A stretch of 64,000 nucleotides of DNA from Cryptomeria japonica (taxonomy: Eukaryota; Streptophyta; Pinopsida; Cupressales; Cupressaceae): assembly GCF_030272615.1 (NCBI RefSeq), contig NC_081414.1:235515733-235579732 (forward strand), read 5' to 3'. Positions 23,745 to 36,069 of this stretch are shown here, in pieces. A program made the position numbers and the translations under genes. The notes under the pieces are model-generated. The model was not told the DNA's origin. It was given only the letters and a program-made list of their open reading frames with translations, and searched no databases. The first letter of the stretch is position 1. Each line of letters opens with the position of its first letter.

Positions 23745-24866
23745 TTAGAATCAATGAACACTGAGAGGGGGGTTGTATCAGGTTTTTATAATTTACAAAC
23801 TTATTAATTTGATTCTTAAACCACCAGATGCATGAGAAAGTAATGAAAGTGCAGAAACAAAGTAAACAACCACACAACCATAACACCAATATTTTTACGT
23901 GGAAACCCGAAAAGGGAAAAACCATAGTGGGATTGAGAAACCCACAATATTATTATACTATGGCTAGTAGTAGAACAATATTATAAAAAGGGGAATTCAC
24001 TTGCATTCAGGCACACTACCTAGAGCTCACTGCTCAATTACAAAATAGGCTGCAACCTTGGAGGAAGGCTCACTACCTTACAAGATAATATAATTGATTA
24101 CAATAATGAGAGAACTGAAGTATAGCATCACACTATGTCAAAATACAATCCGGATTAGGCTCTGATTAGGTTCTGCATCTATTCCATCATTTTTCTCTGT
24201 CTCATACCGGAGAAACCAAATCTTCACCAAACTTACAAATTTGCTCACATAGAATTCCTTTGCTCATGAAACACTACAAAATAATTAACCAAGTCCATCT
24301 TATATATCTGCATCAATGGAAAGAATCAATAACCACGTTGGCTTCCAAAAACCGCATAACACACAACATGAAACGTGTTTCACCAAGTTAGCTCAATCCG
24401 ATCACAAATACAAATGTGGACCAAAACAAGATGATAAAATTCTTCCCATAAGTTAGCCCAATCACCTCAAACATGAAACTGATAACTGGAATCAACCTAA
24501 TAAATTTGCACCACACGTTACACCAAAATAACTCTGCCCTAACTGAATTACTGGATATCAGATCTCTTAACTTGCACACGATTCAATACTGGATATCAGG
24601 ATCACAAATCTGACTCAAACCTTGAATCACCTGCCTAGGTCACTGCAACCAAAAATACATCACCGAATCAAGATGTCCACCATGATCTCATTCTCTATTA
24701 GTTACTATGTTCCACCTTCTAAAGTTATACCTTATGAACATAATGACTTCCGGTAAACCAGATTTATGCACATTGGATGTGATCTAAAAATTGAGTTGCC
24801 ATCAATGACAACCCCTAAACATCTATCATACACCAATCTTCACTAGAACAATGTCTCTTGCCAACA
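23745..24866 (-). repeat. 5' LTR of Cop-3
   Basis: About 1.1 kb. On the minus strand it starts TGTTGGCAAGAGAC at 24,866 and ends near 23,745, followed by TTAGGATCAAAGC, a mutated form of the copia primer site TTGGTATCAAAGC. It contains CACTGAGAGGGGGG near its PBS end, as in Cop-1, and a CGTGGAAACCCG motif shared with other copia LTRs here. The left boundary is uncertain by a few bases because its TG terminus is worn. Confidence 0.68.
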
Positions 24867-26580
24867 ATTATATCTATGAATATTGTATATTGTATATTGC
24901 AAAGACATGAATAGAATGAAGGGTGAAATAGAGAGCAATGTTACAATTTAAAAAAAGGAAAGGGACATATTCAATAATGTATATTCAATGAAATTGTAGT
25001 AGTCTCTTGTTACCATATAAAATTTAATGGGGGCATGGAGTGTAATAATTTGTCGAGAGAAACATTATATAAATAACCAAAAGTGCATTCAAGATAAAAG
25101 AAATCAACTTCAATAACTTAATTTTTCACAGATACACCATAACAGTATCATATACAACATATACATATATGTGTGCACGCACACACACACACAAGGTAGT
25201 TTGAAATTTTCATGGGCATTTAAAATTTGAACCCTTGCACTCAATAGTTAAAATTAATAGTTTTTTTAGTTTTTCAAATTATATAGAAAGACATCTATAA
25301 AGATTGCATGACAAAAAATTTAAATTCTTTTAAATTCTTTTTGTATTTTGCAATAGAAAATATTCATGTGGGAAATTTGCATGTGCTAATAAGACATTTA
25401 AAAATAGAATCGTTGCAATTTAAAATACAAAATAAATACTTTAATTATTAGTATCCAAATGTAGATGAAAATAGAAACCAAATTCGGCAACATATTTCCT
25501 AGTGGACTATAATTTGACGCAATATTTAATGGTTAGTTCAGAGAAATATCAAAGGAAAAACACAGTAAATTATAAAAATTGCCTAATTCAGAAGGTGAAT
25601 TACATGCCCTTAGGCAAGGTTTGACAAAAGAATTTGTTTTAAGTAGACAAAAGAATTTCAACCTTGTGTTAGTGCAAACATGCAGTTTGATGGCTATCTG
25701 AGAGAACCTTCAGGGAAAACTCCAGAACATGTTGAAAACCATTTAACCTTAAAATAAAAATACCTCTCGTGGTGTTTGCTATTTTCATCTGCATTCTGTC
25801 TACTTGGGCACCTCAAAACAGGAAGCATTATGAAATATTGTCAATTGACAGGCAATTGTTGGTTGCAGATTGAATGTTTTAGGGTTTTGTTTATCTTGCT
25901 AGTTGTTATTTTAATGCACAATTTGGTTACTTGGGCTGTCACAAATTTGCATCTACAGGTTAAATGGTTTTCATTATGTTGTGGGCTTTTTTATAAGACA
26001 TTTAATCTAGAAGCAATGATTATTTACTCAACATTTATGCATATACATATGTATATGTTAGGCAGTGCTCACATACTACTATTTAGTTGCATACTAATAA
26101 TATTGCATGGTGTTTGTGTGTGTGTGTGTGTTATTGAGATGTAGCAAGCATCTGGTTGATATTTTCATATGTCTGGAGGCTTTTATATTTGTTTATATAT
26201 GTATGTATACACATGTATATGTGTGCATATGTATATATGCATATACACATATAGGTGTACACCTACATGTTTAAATTTCTTGTTCATTTTGTTGTCAAAC
26301 CATAACTAAAATTAATTTGGCAACTTAAAACAATAATTGTTTATAAGCAAGCAAAATATAGATCAAAGTTGCAATGAACTTTGAGAAAGTGTTTATACGT
26401 GTATATATATGTAAATTATATTGTGTGAGGGTTGACCACACCGACCTCAAAGCAATCGACAAGTAGACTATTGGTCTTCATATAACCTTGTATGTAATGG
26501 ATTTGTATGCAAGTATTTACTTGTGTTTATATGTATGTATTAATGAATTGTTGAGATTGTTGTAGTTTGTTAGTTTTGGT
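24867..26580. other. AT-rich spacer with CA/TA microsatellites
   Basis: No gene recognised. It holds (CA)n near 25,180, (GT)n near 26,115 and a TATG/CATA-rich run at 26,190-26,265. A 122-codon plus-strand ORF at 25,776-26,144 is hydrophobic, ends inside the GT repeat and shows no family motif, so I do not call it a gene. This may be old, decayed repeat DNA. Confidence 0.5.
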
Positions 26581-27825
26581 TGTTGAATTTGGATATGTTG
26601 TTTTCATTGATGTCAACATGTTCCTGTGCATTATTCCGGTGAGTTTGGGAACATTTTCTGATCCGGTTTGTTGTTCTTTGGTCACCAGTTCTTGGTGTTC
26701 CTATTGATGTTCCTGTCAGTATTCCCTTTGGTATATTTTGGTATGAACAGATTTTGTGCTGATATTTTGGGATGTTGTTTGGGATGATATTGTGTATCTT
26801 CATTTCAGATGGTTCATGATTTGGTGACCCGCAAGTTATCTTTCTTCGTGATAGTTACTATTTGGTTGTGTTCTTGAGATTTGAGACGTTGATCAATGAA
26901 GATTCAAAAGGTGGAGTTGGTGCAACTATTCTGGATGATTCTAATGTATTTGTTGGTGTTTCCTAATTGTGTCCTATTTGTTTTGGTGATCTGCATTGAT
27001 CGTTGTGTGAGTTTTGGTGATTTCTATCAATCAGTGATGATTTGTGTGTTATGCAGTATTTCTGGTGGTGTAGCATGTTGCGGTTAATATTGGCACGATT
27101 TCCAATGGATATCATTTGGGAATTTGAATTAGGTTTGTGCTATGTAATATAAATCATAAAATTGGTCTGGTGGTCGATCCTTGTATCATGTAATGTAATT
27201 TTTGTATTTATGAGTTGAGGGTTGAGGGTTTAGCCGACCTTGCTATCAAGGTTGATGATCTATATATATAGGTGATATACTTATGTAATTTAGGTGTTGG
27301 TGTTATGTCTTCATTATCAGAGAAATTTGTATGTGCAAAAAAGAGATATATCATTCTGTAAAGTGTTGTGGTGAGATCGATGTTATAAAGATGACAACTG
27401 TGTTTAACCAGAACTGTCATCTGGCATATGTGGATGCTACTATTGTAGTTCATTTCTTCTAGATTGTAGTGTGATTCATTTTGTAATTCAGTGAGACTTC
27501 TCTGAAGTTTGTAGCCTTTCAAGCATATATCTTTTGAGAAGTGAGCTCTAGGTAGTGTGCATGAATGCATGTGCATTCCCCATTGTAATATTTTTGCATA
27601 CTATTGTAGAGTATCATCTTATTGTGGGTAGGTTCCCATCGTGGTTTTCCCCTTGTCTGGGTTTTCCACGTAAAAAATCTTGGTGTTGTGTGTTGTGTTG
27701 TTCATTTTCTTATCTTTCGGTTGCTGCAGTTTTTATGCTTTGGTGCTTGATTATCTGATTTTCGGTGAAGACTAATTCAACCCCCCCCCCCCCCCCCTCA
27801 GTCTTCCTTCTTGATTGCTTCTAAA
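26581..27825 (+). repeat. 5' LTR of Cop-4
   Basis: Starts TGTTGAATTTGGATATG and has the TTTTCATTGATGTCAAC motif seen at the start of other copia LTRs here. Toward its end it has GGTTTTCCCCTTG and TTTTCCACG (the reverse complement of the CGTGGAAAACC motif of the minus-strand LTRs), then a run of 17 Cs at 27,781-27,797. The LTR end is placed by the primer site that follows and is uncertain by several bases. No matching 3' LTR was identified. Confidence 0.68.
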
Positions 27826-27828
27826 AAT

Positions 27829-27840
27829 TGGTATCAAAGA
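27829..27840 (+). promoter_or_regulatory. Primer-binding site of Cop-4
   Basis: TGGTATCAAAGA, the initiator tRNA-Met type used by copia elements, 41 bases before the gag start codon region. Confidence 0.8.
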
Positions 27841-27869
27841 TAGATCCCCTCTGGTAGAATCTTAATTGT

Positions 27870-28729
27870 TTGGGGAGATCCGGGGTGACAACTCAAGGTG
27901 TTCTTTTTAAGAAGGACAATCTGAGGTTTGATGGAAGCAACTATACTATGTGGAAAAACCGGATGGAAGTGCACTTAAAATGTCTTGGAGAAGATTACTC
28001 AAAGATTACTAAGAATGTCTATGTTGTTCCTCATAATGGACCATCTACTTCTGATGAAGTTAAGGAAGTTGAATATGATATCAGAGCAAAGGAAGCATTA
28101 CTCAGTGCCCTAACTGATTCTGAAATGGCAAATGTAATGGAACTATAGACCACACATTATATCTGAGTGAAGCTTGAGATCTTATATGAAGGTGATAGTC
28201 AAGTGAAATTTGTTACGTTATAGAACTTGAAAGGAAAGTATGAGACATTGAAGATGGGAGATGATGAGAACATACATTCTTACATGGCTAAGGTGAATGA
28301 GCTTGTCCTTGGTATCAGATGTGCCTGTGGGAAGATTGAGGAGGATGAGATTGTTGTTAAAGTGTTGAGATCTTGGCCTCCTGCTTACAAACATAAGGTT
28401 GCTGCTATAGATGAGATCCAGAGTGTGACTATAGTAACAAGAGATATGTTCGTTGGAAAACTTGTTGCATTTGAGCTAAGAGAATTTGGAGAATCATATT
28501 GAAAGTCTATGACAACATTTAGAGCATCAATATCGGTTTCTGGTAAGCAGAAGTATGATCCTGATGAGTACAGGATATCCAGGTATGAAAGAGAAAAAAG
28601 AGAGATTTTAGAGCAAGAGAGACCTTAATGAACTTGAAGCATTGATTACTCGGAGATTGCCTAAAGGTGTCGGTAAGTATGATAGAAAGTTGTCTTTCAA
28701 ATGTTTTACTGGAAATAAGAGGAAAATTT
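27870..28729 (+). pseudogene. Cop-4 copia Gag, cut by chromovirus Chr-1
   Basis: Opens at 27,870. LRFDGSNYTMWKNRMEVHL is the copia Gag N-terminal signature, and SYMAKVNELVLGIRCACG with VVKVLRSWPPAYKHKV is the middle of the UBN2-like domain. The frame is kept to about 28,502, with TAG, TGA and TAG stops between 28,146 and 28,226, each one transition from Gln or Trp. The first half of a zinc knuckle (KLSFKCFTGNK) is reached near 28,715, where the Chr-1 LTR begins. Everything downstream in Gag is missing here. The copia pol at 50,614 could be its continuation, which is unproven. Confidence 0.82.
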
Positions 28730-29523
28730 TTAAGCAGTCATCGGTGAGGAGGGACCTCAAAGAGATCAATTCGGACCGGTCAGCAAGAGTAAACACAATG
28801 AAACACAAAGATACGATGGAGGCAATGTAGAATAGATTATTTTATTACATGAGATTTGATCACATCCAATCGGTAACAACCGGGTTACAACATACCGACT
28901 CTCATGCCTAGTAGAATAGGTCATAACTGGGATCTTGAATCTTATGATCTATCTTCTATGCACAGTTTAGCTACCTGATTCTATGATTTATTACATTCTA
29001 ATACATAATTACAAATATATATATTGATCCAAAGGATCTAGTTAGTCCAAAAGGGATCAAAACCCAAAGAACAAGACCTAACATGTAAAATAACAAGGTT
29101 GGCCTCCACCAAGAGATTCCTCTGGAAAATCCAAAGGATAAAACGTAGATCGCGGAAAAAGGTTGGCCACACACTAAGGAACATCAGAATCAATGCCCAA
29201 GGCTCTGCAAGCTTCAGAAGGGGTTTCGGTAGATCACCATAATAGGTCCAGGCAACCAGTAACAAAGGGTTGTCAATCGGTAACAGGAAACTATCATGGA
29301 AACTGGTAGCGATATCTTGCCGAAAAATGATCCAAATGCGATGCAGTCTAGAAGCAAGAAAGATGATCAAGTCTTCAAGTAGAATCCAACTCCACAGGAT
29401 TCGGTGAGCCAAAACTGGGACATACAGAAAGGAAAAATGAAACTGCAAACAAAAAACAAAACAAAAAGCAAAATGTTTTTGGTTGATGCAAGATTGCAAT
29501 GAACCAGGGATGCTACTGCCTCA
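28730..29523 (-). repeat. 3' LTR of Chr-1
   Basis: About 794 bases. Ends are worn: the plus strand starts TTAAGCAG where Chr-2 has TGATGCAG, and ends GCTACTGCCTCA where Chr-2 has GCTCCTGCATCA. The block GGAGGGACCTCAAAGAGATC near its start is shared by all three copies of this LTR in the window. Confidence 0.85.
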
Positions 29524-29589
29524 GACATTCGGGGTTATTGAAAAAGTGAGCCTCTCACTTTTTCAAGGTCAGAAGGAAACCAAGGTAGT

Positions 29590-30349
29590 ATACCTCTACC
29601 TAAGAAATCCAAGATGAATCTTCAACTGGTATGTCCATCCACTTCACAAGATATTCCTTATACTGACTACTCCGGGTACTACGCCCAATCCTACTATCCA
29701 AAATCTCTTCAATCTGATTAGGTTCCTTCTAGGGCAATTGTTTCTCCAAGTCCACAACACTGTCCTCACTGAATTTTGGTTCATGGTACTCATTAAGATC
29801 TACAATGTTAAGCACTGGTGAAATACTTAGACTATCTGGTAACTCCACTTCATATGCATTTCCATAAATGCACTTCCTCAAAATCTTGCAAGGTCCAAAC
29901 TTTTTTATTTGCAATTTGTTATAAGTTCCAACTAGGAATCTCTCACTTCTCAGATATACCATCACTTCATCACCAACTTTAAATTCCTTATGTCTCCTCT
30001 TCTCATCTGCCTTCTCCTTATACCTGTTGTTCATGTCTTCCAAATGATGCTTAACTTGAATATGCAGTGCTTCCATGTGATCTGCAAAGTCTCCTGCTTC
30101 TGAACTCCTTCAGTCTTCACTGCTAATGTCTATCAATTATGATATACCTCTAGGATGCACTCCGGTAAGAATCTCAAAAGGTGTTTTTCCAGTACTTCTA
30201 TTCATTGAATTGTTGTAGGGAAACTCTTCTTGTTCAAGGATCAAATCCTAACTTCTGGTTTTATCTCCCACTAAACATCTCAACAAGTTTCCCAGACTAC
30301 GGTTAACAACTTACGTCTATCCATCAGTCTATGGATGAAAAGTATAACT
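29590..30349 (-). pseudogene. Chr-1 integrase C-terminal part and chromodomain
   Basis: The open block 30,076-29,729 contains KADEKRRHKEFKVGDEVMVY and KKFGPCKILRK, the gypsy integrase C-terminal domain. After a TAG (one transition from Trp in the Chr-2 copy) the frame continues into a chromodomain-like stretch (QYKEYLVKWMDIPVEDSSW). Upstream, in the integrase core, the codon for the catalytic Glu reads TAA, as in Chr-2, and two Gln codons read TAG. It is clearly inactive. Confidence 0.82.
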
Positions 30350-31396
30350 TGTGATGCTAAAAATATGGTATATAAGAAAGACATACACATATAATGAGAC
30401 AATAAAACATAAATGAAAATATTAATTCAAAACTAGATTAAAAATGCAAACCATAAGCCTTCCTTGAAATGTCCCATTTTCCTCTATTCTTGAGGACCTT
30501 GAAGGTGTTGGATTGATAGGCTCTCATCGGAGCAATGACCTCCAAAGTGGCAACTCAAGGGTTGAGTAGCTACTTGATCATGATTGATTATGCAAATGAT
30601 ATGAAATGCATGATCTAAGAAACTAGATAAACATGCTATGATTAATCTAAAAATACTAATTACTAGATGATTGAAATGAAAATTTCCTATAGTAATGATG
30701 TTAAAGCTATGAATGCAAGGGATCCTTATTGCTCCAAAATGGGGGATATTTATAGGAATTCCAAAGCCAAAGGTGAGGTGGCAGGAATCAACGGTCTAGA
30801 TCTGAGGTGAAGATATCAAGGGCCAAGATTGAGGAAGTTGGAGAAGAGGTTGGAGGAAGGGACACTTGTCATCTTTGTGGTGACAAGTGTCAAGGAGCCT
30901 TTCTCATGAGAGGGCAAGTGTCCAAGGGAGAAGACATGTGGTAAAAGCGCCATGTCTCTCAAGGAGAGAATATCCACACCATGGGAGGTTAGGATAAGGA
31001 GGTTAGAATGTGCAAGATAGGATAGGGTTAGTTAGACCCAGGGTTAGGTGGAATGGGTTAGGTTAGGTGGTTAAAAGTTAGGAGTCATGTGCTCGTTTGA
31101 ATTTAGAAATTCAAATAATTGGAAAATGATAATTAATCTTAACAAACTTGAGTTTGTTAATCTTAATTAGGGATTAGAAGAATTGATTATATGGGGGGAC
31201 ATTAATTAATTTAGAATTAATTAATCAAAGGGGGATATGAAATGAACTATATAAATAAATCATGTAGATTTATTTACTAGTAGATGAATAGAGAAATTAA
31301 TTAAATTACTTGTGAATTCAATTAATTGGGAAGGGGAATTAATCAAATAATTGTGTATTTAATTAACTATCTTTAGACCATTTTTAGGTGTATACA
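30350..31396 (-). repeat. 3' LTR of a gypsy-type element carrying a second PMD gene (PMD-LTR)
   Basis: 1,047 bases with TG/CA ends: plus strand TGTGATGCT at 30,350 and GGTGTATACA at 31,396. A purine tract follows on the right, so the element reads on the minus strand and this is its 3' LTR. The right half is very AT-rich with AATTAATT repeats. It begins exactly where similarity to Chr-2 stops in Chr-1, so this element most likely inserted into Chr-1. It is unlike the Tat-A, Tat-B and Tat-C LTRs. I did not find its partner. Confidence 0.7.
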
Positions 31397-31411
31397 TTTT
31401 GCCCCTCTTTG
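31397..31411 (-). promoter_or_regulatory. Polypurine tract of the PMD-LTR element
   Basis: The minus strand reads CAAAGAGGGGCAAAA directly before the LTR start TGTATACACC. Position and composition fit a plus-strand primer and set the element orientation as minus. Confidence 0.7.
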
Positions 31412-31930
31412 AAGCGATGTGTGACAATGCGTTGGTTCAAAGAAAACTCGATTGATGATGTTGTTGATATTGATTTCGATAGGATGCAGATTTGATCTTG
31501 ATTTGATGCAGATTTGGTTTCGATATGATACTGATTTGATTTTGAGATGATAAATCTTGATATGATGCGGATTTGATGTGGTTTTGATATTTGAGATGAT
31601 AAATCTCGATATGATGCCCCAGACGTTGACTGATAGATATTGATACTAGGATGCCCCCTCAAGAGATGAATCAAATAATTTTTGAATGTTTTTGAATTTT
31701 TTTCACAATTTTTTGATTTTTTAAAAATATTTGATTTTTTTTTAGATTTTTAATGATTTTATGAGTTTTAGAGATTTTCAGAGTCAATCCGATTCATTTC
31801 CCGATAAGAAATTTGAAAATGTTGCCCTGCCAGGTTGATTAGTTGATTAGATGATTAAACATCAGTGGAATAAAAATCCCACTTAAATGCCCCATTGTGA
31901 GTTTAAAAATGTGAGTTTCTTTTACCACTC

Positions 31931-33963
31931 TTCATTTGTGCATTTCAGTTGTTTAAGAAAATTGCTCTGGAGGAAGAAATGGCTATCCCATACCACCAGC
32001 ATAGGTTCGAGCATCCTCCGGCATACAGTCCACCGGTACATACTTTAGAAAACCTAGCTTTGTTAATTTGTAGTTGATTTTTGAAAAATTTAGCTGTTTC
32101 TATAAAAAATCATTTTTTAGCATTTTCACCAAATGGGTTGGGAAAAAAAAGGACATTTTTGAGATGAGTTTTTCTATTTATGAAATGGGTTCGTAGGATT
32201 TTTTGAAAAAAAATAACGCGCACCCCCCAAAAAAAATTATTTATTGATAAGGCATTTTAAAAAATAAATCAATGTTTTGAAAAAAAATGTCATTTTTTTT
32301 TTGCATTCAGGGGGGATGCGGGCGCCTTGGGCACCACCATAGGTGCCTTCGGTGCTGCGAGCTTGGGCGCCACCCGGGGGGGGGGGGCAGGGGGCGAGGG
32401 TTTTTTTTCGGTTTTTTTATTTTTGAAAATTTTTGCTTTTTTTTTATTTGGGTGATTTTGAAAACATGATTTGATTTGCTAATTTTTGAAGAAAATAATT
32501 TGTCGATTTTTGTCATTTTTTGAATTGATTTAATAAAGAGGTTGGATTTGTTGTCAATTGGATTTGATTTTTTATTTTGATAGGGTAAGATTTGATTAGC
32601 TATCTAATTGATAAAATTAGACGTTCCTGATTGATAAATTTGATGATCAGTTTTGATTATCTCGATGTATGTGCGAGATGAGATAGGGTTGATAATGACC
32701 TCATGATAGATGAGTGTCATTGATAGGGGCCTAACGAGATTTGATAAAAATCTAAATTGAGAAAGATAGACCGATAGATAGATTGATTTGATAGATAGAT
32801 AAATCAAGAAACTGATATGATGAAATGATTTGATTGCGGGAGAATTTATTGTTCTCCAGTCTTGGGAGCGCTTCTCGAAGACATGGATGTTGATACCCCG
32901 CCTTACCCAGGCAGAGCGAAAACACATTGGCAGATGTGGTTTATCTTTCCTTCATTTGTGCATTTCAGTTGTTTAAGAAAATTGCTCTAGAGGAAGAAAT
33001 GGTTATCCCATACCACCAGCATAGGTTCAAGCATCCTCCGGCATATGGTCCACCGGTACATACTTTAAGAAAACCTAGCTTTGTTAATTTGTAGGTGATT
33101 TTTGAAAAATTTAGCTATTTCTATAAAAAATCATTTTTTAGCATTTTCACCAAATGGGTTGGGAAAAAAAATTACTTTTTTCAAATGGGTTTTTCTATTT
33201 ATGAAATGGGTTCGTAGGATTTTTTGAAAAAAAATAATGCGCACCCCCCAAAAAAAATTATTTATTGATAAGGCATTTTAAAAAAAAATCAATGTTTTGA
33301 AAAAAAATGTCATTTTTTTTTTGGCATTTGGGGGGGATGCGGGCGCCTTGGGCGCCACCACAGGTTCCTTCGGTGCTGCGGGCTTGGGCGCCACCGCAGG
33401 GGGGGGGCAAGGGTTTTTTTTCGGTTTTTCTATTTTTGAAAATTTTTGCTTTTTTTTGATTTGGGTGATTTTGAAAACATGATTTGATTTGCTGATTTTT
33501 GAAGAAAATAATTTGTCGATTTTTGTCATTTTTCGAATTGATTTGATAAAGAGGTTGGGTTTGTTATCAATTGGATTTGATTTTTTATTTTGATAGAGTA
33601 AGATTTGATTAGCTATCTAATTGATAAAATTAGACATTCCTGATTGATAAATTTGATGATCAGTTCTAATTATCTCGATGTATGTGTGAGATGAGATAGG
33701 ATTGATAATGACCTCATGATAGATGAGTGTCATTGATAGGGGCCTAACGAGATTTGATAAAAATCTAAATTGAGCAAGATAGACCGATAGATAGATTGAT
33801 TTGATAGATAGATAAATCAAGAAACTGATATGATGAAATGATTTGATTGCAGGAGCATTTATTGTTCTCCAGTCTTGGGAGTGCTTCCCGAAGACATGGA
33901 TGTTGATACCCCGCCTTACCCAGGCAGAGCGAGAACACATTGGCAGATGTGGTTTATCTTTCC
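31931..33963 (+). repeat. Tandem duplication of about 1,020 bases within the second PMD gene
   Basis: Unit 1 (31,931-32,950) and unit 2 (32,951-33,963) align along their full length with few differences and a net 7-base length change. Each contains the acceptor CATTTCAG, the short first exon (ATG at 31,979 in unit 1), an intron with the GC-rich block near 32,310 or 33,330, and the first about 100 bases of exon 2. The join lies at CTTTCCTTC, which shares a few bases with the start CTCTTCATTTG. Only unit 2 runs on into the rest of exon 2. Confidence 0.9.
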
Positions 33964-35880
33964 TTCTTGACATGCCTCGACCCTTGATAAACCAGGGATT
34001 ATTGACAGCCTTAGCAGAGCATTGACATAACGAGCACAACACTTTTCATTTGTTGATGGGCGAGATGATGGTGACACCCGAGGATGTCTATTGGATATTG
34101 CGCATCCCTGTGATGGGCGAGCTAGTGTATTACGATCTTAGCGAGCGGGGTGGGACAAATGCACTTTGTCGAGTGTTCAAGGATGATGAGATAGGTGGAT
34201 ATGACATTGTGTGCCAGGAGATGCTAGACCTAGGATATGCCACATTACCTACTGTGCTCGTCAGATTCATTGGAGGTTTCCTTTGTCCTGATCATAGGTC
34301 AAAGAGATTATCTATTGGATGGGGTGACCTTCTTGAGCAGATGGTCACACAGGGGACCCGATTTGCATGGGGGTCATGTATGTTGGCGCACTTGTATCAT
34401 GACCTACACTGAGTTGTGTACCAGAGATCAATTGCATTATCAGCAGGGGTGACAGTGCTTCAGATATGGGCCTAGGAGCACCTTCCTATCACATGACCAT
34501 TGGCTGACATAGATAGACTTGTAGGCAGGCCTTATGCTGACGGGTATCTAGGTATCATTGTCTAGCGAAAGCTGGGCAAATTGGAGTATTGGTGATGGAC
34601 CTTGGATGATCTAGATATTGTGATAAGGAGACCATATAGGGATTGTGAGATTTGGCCCGAGGATGTAGTGGAGATGTCATATGTATTCACGACACAATAT
34701 CTGATTAGATTGACACCCTATGTCATCGAGCGATTCCTTTGTATGAGGGTGTTCAAACAGTATGGCAGGATACAAAGGATACCATAGGGTACAACTCATT
34801 ATGCTCACAGGAGACTGGATGTGGCTACTTGGGGGCCTTCTATTTCATATGACCAGGTATGTGTAGAGTATCGATCATTGGGGCTGCTGGATTGGGATTA
34901 TATTCCAAGTGTGATGGATAGTGGGATGACAAATAAGTACGTCGTGCATTGTACTATACACAAGTTTTTGAGGTTGACATGTTCGGATGAGCCAGAGCCA
35001 GTTTTAGATGAGGATGATGAGAGGATATGACGCAGAGCTCCTAGATCATAGAGGGATGGTGGGGGGAGGAGGTGGAGGTGGAGATGATGGCAGAGATGGA
35101 GATGGATACAGAGGAGATATAGGAGATCATGGTGTTGTAGATGACGATGGAGGAGATGATGATGGGGGAGATGGTCGAGTAGTGGTAGTGGTAGTGGCAG
35201 CGGTAGCGACATGCACACCAGGAGCTAGTAGTTATAGATCTGCCAGAGATGTATATACAGATTGGATGGCCTAGGTGGTCAGACGGAGGAGATTAGGTCT
35301 AGGGGATTAGGGGCATCATGTCCCAGAGCGAGAGATTCCCCAGGCTAAGCAGGTACCTATGACAGTATCATAGGTTGAGCAGCCACAGGAAGAGGCACCT
35401 CGATGGATCTTCATTAGGATGTCGTCTCATCAGCAACAGGCTCAAATTATGAACTTACAGGCTCAAATTCAGCAGCTAGAGAGTTGACTAGCAAAGAGAG
35501 ACTTTCAAATGGCCCAACTAGAGGCTCAAATGGCTTCTCTCATAGTCGAGAGAGATGCAGCTAGGGATAGGTGTCGGCAGGCCGAGGCACAGGCACAGTT
35601 GTTCAGAGAGTCTATCTCAGGGAAGACTGCCCTGAAGATGATGCATCAGGGGATCCAAGAGGCTGAGTATTATAGGACCTTATACTTTACTGTTGATCCT
35701 TCTGATCAGAGGGCTCTAGGATTTTCATAGCTGAGCAGGAGATCGGGACAGAGCTAGACTAAGAGTCGAGGAGTGACAGGGCCACTTCAAAGAGATCCCC
35801 CAGGTGGGGACCCAGGTATAGGGGGACTAGCTGGTGTTACTATACATGTTGTATCAAGACAAAGTTCTGCTCTGCGTCCT
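31979..35880 (+). pseudogene. Second PMD protein gene, decayed, antisense to its LTR
   Basis: The first exon (MAIPYHQHRFEHPPAY) occurs twice through the tandem duplication; exon 2 begins near 33,853. PMD motifs are clear: PRLTQAEREHIGRCGLSFL, then TFHLLMGEMMVTPEDVYWIL, then GWGDLLEQMV and SCMLAHLYHDLH. Blocks from 33,853 to 35,030 stay in one frame, interrupted by TGA/TAG codons mostly one transition from Arg or Gln. From 35,008 the frame changes and a Gly/Asp/Val-rich tract takes the place of the acidic tract of the Tat-A gene. A coiled coil follows (LEAQMASLIVERDAARDRC, about 35,440-35,610). Layout and orientation relative to the LTR match the Tat-A PMD gene, but the sequences are well diverged. 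In unit 1 the exon 2 acceptor reads GCGG instead of GCAG. Confidence 0.78.
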
Positions 35881-36069
35881 AGTGGTCACACTGATATGGG
35901 ACATTGATCCATTCATGTACACACCTTTTTGTGATGAGATATTGATGATTCTCGCGATGTATATTTGTGATGTATCTCATATATTTTATGATATCATTGT
36001 ACCTTGTACATTGATCTTATTTTGATGATATGATATGCATTCGATCCTATTCTCTCTACATGACCTATA

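Larger units (their letters stand above)
28730..30349 (-). mobile_element. Chr-1: truncated chromovirus (3' LTR plus integrase C-terminus)
   Basis: Same family as the full-length Chr-2 at 39,530-46,945: its LTR matches 39,530-40,289 and its coding part matches the integrase end of Chr-2. It sits in the Cop-4 gag. The match to Chr-2 stops at about 30,349, where a new LTR starts with TGTGATGC. The 5' part of Chr-1 (gag, protease, reverse transcriptase, 5' LTR) is not found in this window. Confidence 0.85.

Noticed and set aside
16919-24866. Pairing the copia LTRs 16,919-18,677 and 23,745-24,866 as one element
   Set aside because: Lengths (1.76 and 1.1 kb) and sequences differ beyond a shared TGTTGGCA start and G-run; they are different subfamilies.
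25776-26144. 122-codon plus-strand ORF in the spacer
   Set aside because: Composition follows the AT-rich, GT-repeat DNA; it ends in a microsatellite-encoded Val/Cys run and shows no domain or gene context.
32287-32516. Short ORFs around the G-rich block in the PMD intron
   Set aside because: Coding potential comes from homopolymer T, G and A runs inside an intron copied in both duplication units.
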